Of a DNA stretch of 64,000 nt, positions 35,157 to 46,974 are shown one piece after another. Each line of letters starts with the position of its first letter. The first letter of the stretch is position 1. A program made the translations under genes and the position numbers. The DNA is from Panax quinquefolius (lineage: Eukaryota; Streptophyta; Magnoliopsida; Apiales; Araliaceae). The notes under the pieces are model-generated. The model did no database searches. It was not told where the DNA came from and saw nothing but the letters and a program-made list of their open reading frames with translations. The stretch lies in contig CM035167.1 of the NCBI GenBank assembly GCA_020205615.1, positions 60,446,436 to 60,510,435 on the forward strand, written 5' to 3'.

Positions 35157-36199
35157 TGGACGCCTCAAAATTAGGTATCGTCACCCATCTTGGGTCGCCA
35201 CTTACATGGCAATTAATTTAAATACAACTTAAATATAACGATTAATAATACGACATAAGCGTGAGTTTGAATACAAATATTGTCTACTAGATATTATACA
35301 AACTCAAAAGGAGTCCTCATTACAATTATTATCACACTATTTCACGAGAATAGTGAGGACTACTAATGCTATCCTCCTGGACCATTACTCCATTCCCGAC
35401 TCGTCGTCCAATGCTATATTCTCATTTCACGAAGAGAACGGTGAAAGAAAGGGTGAGCTCAACTAGCCCAAAGAAGAAATATTATAACTAAGATAATGCG
35501 AGAATAAATTATCAATAGTCTTCAACAATGTTAAATCGATAAAATACAATAGACAACTAGTTTAATCTGCAATGAATATCTGATCCATTAAAAGAGTCAA
35601 GTAGAAAATAAAGTCTACTATCTTTTAGGTTTTAAAAGGTTTTCATAAATTTTTATCACTAAGACTCGGTTTAATGAATAAACCACAATATCTAATCATC
35701 CCCTACCACGGTCGAGGATTTTCATCAAATTATAAATGGTCATGACTATCTTAGAATCACCCCCGTCATAATCATACCAAAACTATCCATCATTGCATTA
35801 CGTGCCATTTGAGGACTTTTATCACATCATTTATAACAATTAATGATTATCTTAAATGATCCCTCAGTCATAATCATACTAAGTTCATCTATGAGCGTAA
35901 GCCAAAGATAACATAATATAACATGAGGATGATGACAATGACATAATAATTCAATAAAACAAGTTCATGAATTAATTTATTCAGGAACTAATAACGTCCA
36001 AATTGTCAACATGAAGCGCTTTTGTAGAGTAAAATTCAAGAATGATCGAAGAATATTTCCATGAAAAGATCTTTGGATGAAACGCAAAATATCAAGAATA
36101 TTCTACTAATTTCATGGAGTATAGAAGTCAAAGTTTTAACCAATGGGTATAATAAAGAATGGAATAACAAAGGAAATCACCATACATGCGGTGCTTAGC

Positions 36200-36640
36200 A
36201 TAGATGCGTTATTCCAACGTAATAATAATAATGAACCAATCGTGAAATTCACAATCGCGGGATGTTCCAACAGAATAATAAAGATGGAACCGGATCCGGT
36301 GTAAAACACACGAATAGGATATTCCAACGAGAATGATAAAGATTAACCGGTCCTGTAAAACACACCTGAATGGATGTTCCAGCGAGTATAATAATAAAGA
36401 GGCGGAACTAGGTCCTGTAAAAACACACGTAAAGGATGTTCCAATGTAATAATAAAGAATGTCACCAAGTATAGGGTAAACCATGTATGCAGATTATGTA
36501 TAGGGTATCACGGCGTGATACAAAGTTATTCCAATGTAATAATAAAGAATGGAATAACAGAGGATTTCGCCATATATAGGGTATCACCGGTATATCTGAG
36601 TTATTCCAACAGTAATAATAAAGAATGGAATAACAAAAGT
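36200..36640 (-). repeat. Hairpin-forming leader array (E1)
   Basis: Units of GTTATTCCA...AATAATAAAGAA...TGGAATAAC (clear at 36525-36558 and 36600-36633; 9-bp stems), alternating with GGATGTTCCAAC...AAAGATGGAACC...TGTAAAACACAC units. Compare 44110-44560 in E2. Confidence 0.75.
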
Positions 36641-36852
36641 TCTCTTTCATGAATAAGAAAAAGAATAACACCCCTTACGAATACAACAAATAATATCCCT
36701 TACCGTAAAAGACACCGGATATCAAAGTAGTGAAGTACCCGAAATACTCTTCTTCTTTCTCTCTATAGATTTTCTCTCTATAGCTTCTCTCTATAATTTC
36801 TCTCCTAGAGTTTCAATGAATTAAGTAAGAAAATAATGAAGGAATGAGCTTC

Positions 36853-36860
36853 TATTTATA
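36853..36860 (-). promoter_or_regulatory. TATA box of E1
   Basis: TATAAATA on the minus strand. Confidence 0.82.
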
Positions 36861-36984
36861 GGAAAATAGAATGCATAGTAATTAATCCATGAACTCATTC
36901 CAGATTGATTTACTTTAATCGACGGTCCATATTTAAAGCAAAATCTTTTAAATAAAATATCATATATTCTATTTATATAAAAAC

Positions 36985-37045
36985 ATTTTACTATGCAAAC
37001 ACTATGCAACACTATGCAAAAACACTATATAACACTATGCATAAT
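36985..37045 (-). promoter_or_regulatory. U3 repeats with ACTATGCA theme (E1)
   Basis: Four or five tandem copies of ACACTATGCAAA. See 29200-29345. Confidence 0.7.
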
Positions 37046-37595
37046 AAAATATAATATATTCTATTTATAGAATAACTTTAATAAAGTATTACATTTTATA
37101 TAAAAGATGTTTCGCTTTTTATTACGTTAATAATACTGAATAAAACAAAACGTCCATTATCGCTATAATAATTCATATTATTAATCGACAATAATGGAAT
37201 CAAACCGAGTGACTTCTCACATAAGTATCGATAATCAATACTGGTAAAAGTCTACTATACAACCACACGTATTCTTTGTATTTTTACTACCGAGTAGTTC
37301 AACAATGATCAACGGTAAAACTTCCCGTAGTTATTTCAATAAAATATTTTTATCGTTTTCTCGATCCGACAATAATTACATTATGGGGTCCACCAATGAT
37401 TAAGCTTGTTATACGAATATTCCTCGCTAAACCGAATATTCTCCTAACCAATCGAATATAATATAACCACTTGCATACTTTGCAAAATTTATAAATACTA
37501 CCCACAACTATAATATTATCTCAAATTCACACCATAATATTAAAAATTATTTCGACAAAATTTAAATCTTTATTGATAAAATCTGGGGTCTCACA

Positions 37596-37612
37596 ATCTC
37601 CCCTCCTTATGG
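37596..37612 (-). other. Polypurine tract of Element E
   Basis: Minus strand CCATAAGGAGGGGAGAT. About 70 bases of the usual pol 3' end follow, then homology stops. Confidence 0.82.
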
Positions 37613-37679
37613 AATTTCGCCCTCGAAATTAGGGTACGTACCTGGTATGATAAAGAGGTGAGGATACCTTGAATACCTT

Positions 37680-37926
37680 TATCGTTAAAAATATTAAATT
37701 CATCTTTGCAATCCGCCAAAGATATTCATTAACAATTCATCTTTGCATTACGTACTAAAGATATACAACCAGAAAACCAATAATGCTTTGACGCAGCCTT
37801 AATAATATCATCACGACCACGAATTATCCATGCACTTCTTCGCCAAGGATATTAGTGTTTTCAATTACTACTCATGATTATACCCGAATAATTCGTGGTC
37901 ATAATCATACCAAGTCTATCAATCTT
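37680..37926 (-). repeat. LTR-like block H, left part
   Basis: Carries ATTCATCTTTGC...GCCAAAGATATTC units and CACGACCACGAATTATCCATG, the leader repeats of a related LTR. It is interrupted by G and continues at 40347. Confidence 0.6.
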
Positions 37927-40346
37927 TGAGACCCCGTGATTTTATCAATAAAGATTTAAATTTTATCGAAATAATTTTTAATATTATGGTGTGAATTTGA
38001 GATAATATTATAGTTGTGGGTAGTATTTATAAATTTTGCAAAGTATGCAAGTGGTTATATTATATTCGATTGGTGGGGAATATTCGATTTAGCAGGAATA
38101 TTCGCATAACTACTCAATCATTGGTGGATCCCACAATGTAATTATTGTTTGGATTGAGAAAACGACAAAAAATATTTTATTGAAATAACGGCGGAAGTTT
38201 TACCGCGGTTTCTTGTTGAACTACTCGGTAGTAAAAGTGCGATGAATACGTGTGGTTGCATAAGTAAGCACCGGTATTGATTATCGATGCTTATGTGAGA
38301 AGTCACCGGTTTGATTCCATTATTGTCGATTAATAATATGAATTATTATAATGATAATGACGCTTTGTTTTATTCATTATTAACGTAATAAAATGTAAAA
38401 CATCTTTTATATAAAATAGAATACTTTATTAAAGTTATTCTATAAATAGAATATATTATATTTTATTATGCATAGTGTTGCATAGTGTTTTTGCATAGTG
38501 TTTTGCATAGTATTGCGATAGTGTTTGCATAGTAAAATGTTTTTATATAAATAGAATATATTATATTTTATTTAAAAAATTTTCTTTAAATATGGACCGT
38601 CGATTAAAGTAAATCAATACTGGACCGCTCATGGATTAGTTACTATGCATTCCATTTTCCTATAAATAGAAGCTCATTCCTTCATTATTTTTTACTTAAT
38701 TCATTGAAACTAGAGAGAAATTATAGAGAGAAGCTATAGAGAGAAAGTTATAGAAAGAAGAAGAGTATTCTGCTACTTCACTACTTCTATATTCAGCCTT
38801 TTTTACGGTAGTAGTTGTTATTCTTTCTTCTTGAAGAGAACTTCATTATTCCATTCATTATTATTCTGTTGGAATAACTTTTGTAAAAGTGGCATACCCT
38901 ATACATAACTCGTGATACGCCGGCATACCCTATACTTGGTGAAATCCTTATGTTATTCCATTGCTTATTATTCTCGTTGAATAACTCAGTATACGCCATG
39001 ATTACCTATACTTGGTGACATTCTTCTATTATTCTCGTTGGAACATCCTGTCTGCATGTGTTTTACACCGACCGGTTCCGCTTTTTATTATTCTCATTGG
39101 AACATCCTCGTCGTGTGTTTTACACCGGACCGGTTCCGCCTTTTTATCATTCTGCTTGAATATCCTATCTGTGTGTTTTACACCGGATCCGGTTCCATCT
39201 TTATTATTCTCGCTGGAACATCCTCGCTTGTGTGAATTTTACCGACTGGTTCCGTTATTATTATTCTGTTGGAATAACTCTGTCTGTGCGCAAGTACGCA
39301 TGCATGGTGATTTCTTTTGTTATTCCATTCTTTATTATACCCAAATAAGTTAAAACTTTGACTTCTATACTCCATGAAATTAGTAGAATATCCTTGATAT
39401 TTGCGTTTCATCCAAATCTTTTCATGGAAATATTCTTCCGATCATTCTTGAATTTTACTCTACGTAAACAAAGATCATGTTGACAATTTGGACGTTAATA
39501 ATTCATGGATTAAATAATTCTTGAACTTGTTTTATTGAATTACTATGTCATTGTCATCATCCTCATGTTATATTATGTTATCTTTGCTTACGTGCATAGA
39601 TGAACTTAGTATGATTATGACCGTGGATCATTCGGTATAATCATGACTTGATATAAATGATGTGACAAAAGTCCTCGGTGGCAACCTGTAGAATGCAAAT
39701 GATGGATAGTTTTTGGTATGATTATGACCGGGGGTGATTCGGTATATAGTCATGACCATTGATAATTTGATGAAAATCCTTGGACAGTAGGTGCAGGATG
39801 ATTAAATGTGGTGGTTTATTTATTAAGTTTGAGTCTCAATGATAAAATTTGATGAAAACCTTTTAAAACCTAAAAGATAGTAGACTTTATTCTCTACTTG
39901 ACTGCTTTTAATGGATTGCTTATTCCGTCGCAGCTTAAACTGGTTGTTCATTGTATTTTATCGCTTTAACATCATTGTTGAAGGCTAATGATAATTTATT
40001 CGCATTATCTTAGTCATAATATTTCTTCTCGGGCTAGTTGAGCTCACCCTTTCTTTCACCGTTCTCTTCGTGAAATGAGAACATAGCCGCGACGAGCCGG
40101 GGAACGAAGTAATGGTCCGAGGATAGCATTAGTAGTCTTCACTATTCTCGTGAAATAGTGTGATAATAGTTGTAATGAGGACTCCTTTTGAGTTTGTATA
40201 ATATCTAGTAGACAATATTTGTATTCAAACTCATAGTTTATGTCGATTGCATACCTACAGATATATTAGTAAGTTGTATTTGAATTTATGTACCATGTAA
40301 GTGGCGACCCAAGATGGGTGACGATACCTAATTTTGGGGCGCCATA
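37927..40346 (+). mobile_element. Solo LTR G, inverted relative to E1
   Basis: Plus-oriented LTR of Element E's family: starts TTTGAGACCCC (E: TGTGAGACCCC) and ends GGGGCGCCATA. TATA box at 38661-38668. No internal region, so it is solo. A possible duplication is AATGC (right side at 40347-40351; the left side reads AATCT, which a miscalled AATGCTG would explain). Confidence 0.8.
38661..38668 (+). promoter_or_regulatory. TATA box of solo LTR G
   Basis: TATAAATA, plus strand. If active, transcription would run rightward into block H. Confidence 0.75.
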
Positions 40347-42120
40347 AATGCACTACTGACCAAAGACGACTTTTTACCACATCCATGAATTAATATTTCA
40401 TCACGAGACTCACCAATAATTAATCCATATCATCGAGTCATCCCCGCACTTTTACGTGCCAAGGATATTCATTAAGTATCACGACCACGAATTATCCATG
40501 CACTACTACCAAAGATAATCGTGTATTCATTAGTTTCACGACCACAAATTATCCATGCACTTCTACCAAAGATAATCGTGTATTCATTAGTATCACGACC
40601 ACAAATTATCCATACACTACTGACCAAAGATAATCGTAAATCATTAATATCACGACCACAAATTATCCATGCACTTCTACCAAAGATAATCGTGTATTCA
40701 TTAGTATCACGACCACAAATTATCCATGCACTACGGCCAAAGATAATCGTGTATTCATTAGTATCACGACCACAAATTATCCATGCACTACGACCAAAGA
40801 CAATCGTGTATTCATTAGTATCACGACCACAAATTATCCATGCACTACTACCCAAAGATAATCGTGTTTTCAATTACTACTATGATTATACCGAACAATC
40901 CTCGGTCATAATCATACCAAGTCCATCTATACACTACTGAATACGTATTTGACTTTCAACATAATATAAGCATGAGGATAATGATATAAAGAATCAATCA
41001 AATGAGATAAAGGATAAATATTAAACATTTATAATATAATTTATCCAGGATTCAAGAATATCCCCATGTTATCAATCACTTAATAATCTCATAATCTAAT
41101 ATCATTAATATTATAACAATATTTTAATCACTTCTTAAATTTATAAACAATTTATCTCAATTGTTTACGCTTTTACCATATAATGCATTTAATCATTCAA
41201 AAATGCCATACTCATAAGATATCATCACCAATTATCAAATCCTCAAAAAATATGCATATACTCTATATAGGATTCTCTAGCCATAAAATCCTATTTTCAA
41301 CTTTGTTACTTCACATAACATATTTCACTCATATGTTCGTAACTAAACTATTTTCATGAAAAATACCAAATCAGTCCCAAAAATATTTCTTTTCTGGAAT
41401 TTAGCATAATATAGTCCCATAATGAAAATATATTTTTCTCGGAATTTTTAAAATTCATTTACTATTTTTCAAAAATCAATTTCTAATTAATTCCTTAAGA
41501 AATTAGCTACCTCAAGTTTAACTCCAAAAATTTCCAAATCTTGACAGGGCCTTACACATGTTAATGTGAGCCTCCAGTTTAAATTTCATAGTCATCGGAG
41601 TTATAGAACTCCAGTTATAGCATTTTTCGTCAAAAAAATCTAAATATTGAAATGGTCATAACTTGCTCATTTTAAGTCGGAATGAGCTCATTTTTGGACA
41701 CGATGTTCTTTATACCATATAATTTTATGTCCCAAAAGGCCTGAATTTTTCTCACTAATTAAGTGGCCGAAACAGCCCTTACAAAAACGTGGCGTTGACT
41801 TTTTTGGACATTTTAAAGTTTTGACTCCTTTGCTAAAATCACCACACGAAAATCTAGAACACCTTTTTCATTGATTCCACTTGGATTAGTTAGGTAACTC
41901 ATAGATCTAACTCTATGACTTAACCACACTCAAAAATTTAAAATATAATAAGAGATTTGGTCAATTAAATTTTATGTTACGTTTTTCACCAAAATCTGGT
42001 TTTTAACTCCTTGTGATTTTTAAGAAACTTTCATGTTTTCACATACTAACCAACATAACTCATCATAACACTTACTAATACCACGATACCCATGATTTTC
42101 ATTAGTCCAATGCTTTTATT
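40347..42120 (-). repeat. LTR-like block H, right part
   Basis: A tandem array to 40870, then text parallel to the leaders of A/C/E (CATGAGGATAATGATATAA, TTATCCAGGATTC) to about 41060, then AT-rich sequence. Near 41590-41800 there are CGGAGTTATAGAACTC and GGTCATAACTTGC..., words seen in LTR U3 regions. No coding frame. I infer an older LTR embedded in Element E's interior. Confidence 0.55.
40448..40870. repeat. Tandem array, period 57-58, about 7 units
   Basis: Unit theme: CACTACNGGCCAAAGATAATC, GTGTATTCATTAGTATCACG, ACCACAAATTATCCATG. Units are otherwise nearly identical; the variation falls at the CTAC(N)GCC site. Long open frames across it exist on both strands only because 57 is a multiple of three. 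Confidence 0.9.
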
Positions 42121-42129
42121 ATGACTTTC

Positions 42130-42330
42130 ATCATAAACCACGAAAGCTGCTTCATTTTAGTTGAAGAAATATTTGAGGGTTTAAGAAATGGGTTTTGTCT
42201 TTGGGTCAATACAAAATTCGATTTCACGCCTAGGGGTAGGCTAGGAAATCTTCAAGAATACGCCAATAAATTTATTAATGATAGAAATATCATTCAAAAT
42301 CGCTACTCTTATCCAAGACTTGGATAGTAC
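42130..42330 (-). pseudogene. pol remnant with RT/RNase H deletion junction (Element E)
   Basis: The sequence passes from the RNase H text (TTGAAGAAATATTTGAGGG) straight into the protease-RT linker (AAGAAATGGGTTTTGT, then AATTCGATTTCACGCC). In A or F these two are about 1.07 kb apart, separated by the RT core. The same join is in Element C at about 51945. Confidence 0.75.
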
Positions 42331-42408
42331 ATTACATTGATACCAACCTGTGACTTTCATCCCAACTTTGGATAAAGACGTCACAATGACACCTTACATA
42401 AATGTATA

Positions 42409-42672
42409 GTCAAAAAGCTGCTTTTAGAAATTAGAATCTTTGGGAAGTGCTCAAAGAAAACCTTCGTGACATGGGAGGCCATGCTTCTAGGTTATGATAG
42501 ATATCATATGGCCACGGAATTATCCTTGGTTTACCCAATAGACCCCAAAGAAAAATGAGAAGATTACTATCATATTCTTCCCAATGGTGAGTCTTCTCTT
42601 GATTTATCATTATCTCCACTGTCTCAAATTGAGAATTATACTTCAAACAAAGACCAAGATCATATAGGTAGT
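42409..42672 (+). pseudogene. Unrecognised coding-like segment inside Element E
   Basis: Plus-strand frame, antisense to the element: KKLLLEIRIFGKCSKKTF, then VTWEAMLLGYDRYHMATELS, LVYPIDPKEK, one stop (TGA), EDYYHILPNGESSLDLSLSP and a tail ending HIGSAQ before TAA. About 87 codons with one stop, in protein-like composition with ordinary codon use, unlike the surrounding sequence. It occupies the position where gag and protease should be. I do not recognise the family. A captured host exon is my best guess. Confidence 0.4.
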
Positions 42673-43058
42673 GCTCAGTAAATATACTCAAAGAAGTGGA
42701 TGAGCACAACCCCGCCTTATGATGACACGAGGTTGTATGTCATTAGACATCTTGTATGATAGTGGCAAAACACTCTTCCAACGTTGGGTTCGCCTTCACC
42801 CTAGTTGATTCACCAAATATAACTACTAAATGATGACCACCGTTCTATTCCATCATTACCCTCGTCAACCTAGCTACACTCTTATTACCTCGAAAGGTAT
42901 TGTGAAGCAAAAGGGTTAATTAATATATCAAATATTATCCCTATACTCCGAATCGACCAATTAAATAACAAATAAACTTAGGTAGGTCATACTAGCGAAG
43001 GAATTCCCGTCTCTCCCTCCTAGTTCTTATCTCGCATCTTAGCTGGATCATATCCTAA
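42673..43058 (-). other. Rest of the foreign insert and Element E leader
   Basis: To about 42900 the sequence has no counterpart in A, C, D or F. From about 42905 it matches the conserved leader between primer site and gag start (AAGGGTTAATT...CTTAGGTAGGTCATACTAGCG). Confidence 0.6.
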
Positions 43059-43069
43059 GCTCGATACCA
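43059..43069 (-). other. Primer binding site of Element E
   Basis: TGGTATCGAGC on the minus strand, same CAG-to-CG change as in A and F. Confidence 0.83.
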
Positions 43070-43071
43070 AC

Positions 43072-45520
43072 CGTGACGCCCCCAAAATTAGGTATACGCC
43101 ACCCATCTTGGGTCGCCACTTACATGGTATGTAATTTAAATACAACTTACTAATATAACGTAGGTGTACAATACGACATAAACCGTGAGTTTGAATACAA
43201 ATATTGTCTACTAGATATTATACAAACTCAAAAGAAGTCCTCATTACAATTATTATCACACTATTTCATGTAATAGTGAGGACTACTAATGCTATCCTCT
43301 CGGACCATTACTCCGCTTCCCGCTCGTCCAAACTATATTCTCATTTCACAGAGAATAAAGAAAGAAAGGGTGAGCTCAACTAGCCCAAAGAAGAAATATT
43401 ATAACTAAGATAATGCGTAATAAATTATCAATAGTCTTCAACAATGTTAAACCGATAAAATACAATAGACAACCATTTAATCAGTAGCGGAATATCTAAT
43501 CCATTAAAAGAGTCAAGTAGAAAATAAAGTCTACTATCTTTTAGGTTTTAAAAGGTTTTCATAAATTTTTATCACTAAGACTCAGTTTAATGAATAAACC
43601 ACAATATCTAATCATCCCTGTACCACGGTCAAGGATTTTCATCAAATTATCAATGGTCATGACTATACCGAATCACCTCTGGTCATAATCATACCAAAAA
43701 CTATCCATCACTGCATTACAAACCACTGAGGACTTTTATCACATCATTTATAACAGGTCATGATTATACCGAATGATCCCTGGTCATAATCATACTAAGT
43801 TCATCTATGTACGTAAGCCAAAGATAACATAATATAACATGATGATGATGACAATGACAATGACATAATAATTCAATAAAACAAGTTCACGAATTAATTT
43901 ATTCAGGAACTAATAACGTCCAAATTGTCAACATGATACTGCTTTGTAGAGTAAAATTCAAGAATGATCAGAAGAATATTTCCATGAAAAGATACTGGAT
44001 GAAACACAAATATCAAGAATATTCTACTAATTTCATGGAGTATAGAAGTCAAAGTTTTAACCAACTGGGTATAATAAAGAATGGAATAACAAAGGAAATC
44101 ACCATGCATGCGGTACTTCAGATGTATTAAAAGTTATTCCAATGTAATAATAATAATAGGAACCAGTGTCGGTGAAATTCACACCGACGGGATGTTCCAA
44201 CAGAATAATAAAGATGGAACCAGATCCGGTGTAAAACACACGATAGGATATTCCAACGTAATGATAAAGATTTTAACCAGTCCTGTAAAACACACATGCA
44301 TGGATGTTTCAATGTAATAATAATAAAGATTTTAACTGTGTCCTGTAAAACACACGATGTGATGTTCCAACGAGAATAATAGAATGTCACCAAGTATAGG
44401 GTAAACCACGTATCACATTATGTATAGGGTATGTCACAGATATACAAAAGTTATTCCAATGTAATAATAAAGAATGGATAAACAGAGGAATTTCGCCAAG
44501 TATAGGTATGTCACAGATACAAAAGTTATTCCAATGTAATAATAAAGAATGGAATAACAAAAGTTCTCTTCATGAATAAGAAAGAATAACACCCCTTACG
44601 GTACAACAAATAATATCCCTTACCGTAAAAAGACATCGGGATATCAAAGTAGTGAAGTACCGAATACTCTTCTTCTTTCTCTCTATAGATTTTCTCTCTA
44701 TAGCTTCTCTATATAATTTCTCTCTCAAGAGTTTTAGTGAATTCGAAAGAAAATAATGAAGGAATGAGCTTCTATTTATAGGAAAATAGAATGCATAGTA
44801 ATTAATCCATGAACGGTCCGTATTGATTTACTTTAATCGACACGGTCCATATTTAAATCAAAATCTTTTAAATAAAATATCATATATTCTATTTATATAA
44901 AAACATTTTACTATGCAAACACTATGCAACACTATACAAAATACTATGCAAAACACTATGCAACACTATGCATAATAAAATATAATATATTCTATTTATA
45001 GAATAACTTTAATAAAGTATTCTGTTTTATATAAAAGATGTTTCGCTTTTATTACGTTAATAATACTAATAAAACAAAACGTCATTATCGCTATAATAAT
45101 TCATATTATTAATCTATAATAATGGAATCAAACCGAGTGACTTCTCACATAAGTATCAATAATCAATACCGTGTGCTACTATACAACCACACGATTCGTA
45201 CTTTTTTACTACCGAAAGTAGTTCAATAAGATCAACCAGAAAACTTCCGTCGTTATTTCAATAAAATATTTTTGTCGCTTTTCTCAATCCGACAATAATT
45301 ACATTGTGGGTCCCTGATATGATTGAAAGTAGTTATATTTAATATTCCCTCGCTAAACCGAATATTCCCCGACCAATCGAATATAATATAACCACTTGCA
45401 TACTTTGCAAAATTTATAAATACTACCCACAACTATAATATTATCTCAAATTCACACCATAATATTAAAAATTATTTCGACAAAATTTAAATCTTTATTG
45501 ATAAAATCTGGGGTCTCACA
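43072..45520 (-). repeat. Element E 5' LTR, E2 (2.45 kb)
   Basis: Partner of E1. TATA box at 44773-44780, hairpin array at about 44110-44560, ACTATGCA U3 repeats at 44910-44975. Its CTG/CAG sites are better preserved than those of E1. Confidence 0.92.
44773..44780 (-). promoter_or_regulatory. TATA box of E2
   Basis: TATAAATA, minus strand. As the 5' LTR this would drive Element E antisense to D. Confidence 0.82.
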
Positions 45521-45525
45521 ACTGT
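45521..45525. repeat. Target site duplication of Element E, right (ACTGT)
   Basis: Matches 35152-35156. Confidence 0.9.
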
Positions 45526-46970
45526 CATATCTAATCATAAAGCTATTCGTTTATTGAAAAACGGATGTCAAGCTTTCTTAGCCCATGTTATGGATATGAA
45601 TAAAGACACGTCAAATTTGAATAATATTCCTGTTGTTATTGACTTTCTGACGTATTTCACGAAGAACTTCCGGTCTACCCCGAACGTGAAGTTGAATTCT
45701 TTATTGATCTTGAACCCAGTACAAAGCCCATTTCTAAAACCCCATATCGAATGGCTCCTATTGAACTTCAGAGTTAAAGGTCCAACTACGAGAATTGTTG
45801 GACATCGGTTTCATTCGTTCTAAGTACATCTCCTTGGGGTGCTCCTGCTTTTATTCAGTAAAGAAGAAAGACGGGAGTATGCGACTTTTGTATTGACTAT
45901 CGGGAATTGAACCATGTCACCATCAAGAATAGGTATCCTCTACCTCGTATTGATGACTTGTTTGACCACCAGTTGCAAGGGCACAATTCTTTTCAAAAAT
46001 CGATCTTCGATTCGATATCATCAATTTGAAGATTAGAACCGAGGATATTCCAAAGACTACCTTTAGAACTCGATGCGGGCATTATGAATTCTTAGTCATG
46101 TCTTTTGGATCGACTAATGCTCTTCTTGGCTTTCATGGATATGATGAACCGAGTATTCAAGGAATATTTGGATCGATTCGTTGTTATTTTTATTGATGAC
46201 ATCCTCATATATTCCAAAAGTCGTGAAGATCATGAGCACCATTTGAAGCTGGTACTCCAAAGGCTTTGTGAAAACAAACTATATGCCAAATTGAAGAAAT
46301 GTGAGTTCTGGCTTGAGGAAGTAGCATTCCTTGGGCACGTGGTGTCGAAAGATGGAGTATCTGTTGATCCGGCAAAGATTGAAACAATACAAAGTTGGGA
46401 GCAACCGAAGTCGGTGACTGAAGTACGTAGCTTTTTGGGCTTAGCTAGTTATTATCGGAGATTTGTGGAAGGGTTTTCTCGAATCGCTACTCCATTAACT
46501 CAGCTAACTCGAAAGGATACAAAATTCGTTTGGAGCGAAGAATGCGAGAAGAGTTTCCAAGAGCTTAAGAGGAGACTTATTTCTTTCACTGCTCTAACAA
46601 TACTATCTGGTTCGGATGGATTTGTTATCTACAAATATGCTTGAGCAAAGGGTTAGGATGTGTTCTCATGCAACGTGGGAAAGTCATAGCCTATGCCTCG
46701 CGACAACTTAAAAAGTATGAGAGGAATTATCCTACTCATGATCTAGAGTTAGCGTGATCGTTTTTGGCTTAAAGATATGGAGGCACTATCTATATGGGGA
46801 GAAAGTGGAGATATATTCAGACCATAAAAGCCTTAAATATTTCTTCACTCAAAAGAACTCAACATCTTGGCGGCAATGACGTTGGCTTGAGCTATTCAAA
46901 GACTACGACCACACTATTCAATACCATCCCGGAAAAGCGAACGTGGTAGGCGTACGTTGAGTAGAAGATC
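45526..46970 (+). pseudogene. Reverse transcriptase and RNase H of Element D (broken)
   Basis: The linker AIRLLKNGCQAFLAHVMDM and a [17 protein letters not shown] piece end near 45760. RT pieces include CIDYRELN (45890) and [11 protein letters not shown] (45930). The long frame 46105-46644 has [14 protein letters not shown], the catalytic FIDDILIYS (46189-46215), [37 protein letters not shown] and TPLTQLTRK. RNase H follows with frame changes (YASRQLKK near 46690, YPTHDLELA near 46730, [17 protein letters not shown] near 46800-46850, HPGKANV near 46925). Confidence 0.88.
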
Positions 46971-46974
46971 ATAT

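Larger units (their letters stand above)
35157..37595 (-). repeat. Element E 3' LTR, E1 (2.44 kb)
   Basis: Starts TGGACGCCTC (partner CGTGACGCCCCC), ends GGGGTCTCACA. It differs from E2 mainly at CTG/CAG positions. It forms an inverted pair with G. Confidence 0.92.
35157..45520 (-). mobile_element. Element E: non-autonomous LTR element nested in D
   Basis: 10.4 kb, minus strand, LTRs at 35157-37595 and 43072-45520, primer site and polypurine tract present, ACTGT duplications. The 5.5 kb interior lacks gag, protease, RT and integrase. It holds instead a short pol remnant with the same deletion junction as Element C, an unrecognised coding-like segment, and a foreign LTR-like block (H) that carries solo LTR G. 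It must have moved with proteins from a relative. Confidence 0.9.

Noticed and set aside
40448..40870. CRISPR-like array of regular repeats
   Set aside because: Period 57 with no unique spacers, in plant LTR-derived DNA; it is a plain tandem repeat.
40472..40940. Long repetitive open frames on both strands (19-residue periodic protein)
   Set aside because: The frames exist because a 57-base tandem repeat is a multiple of three; nothing protein-like is conserved, and both strands are open equally.
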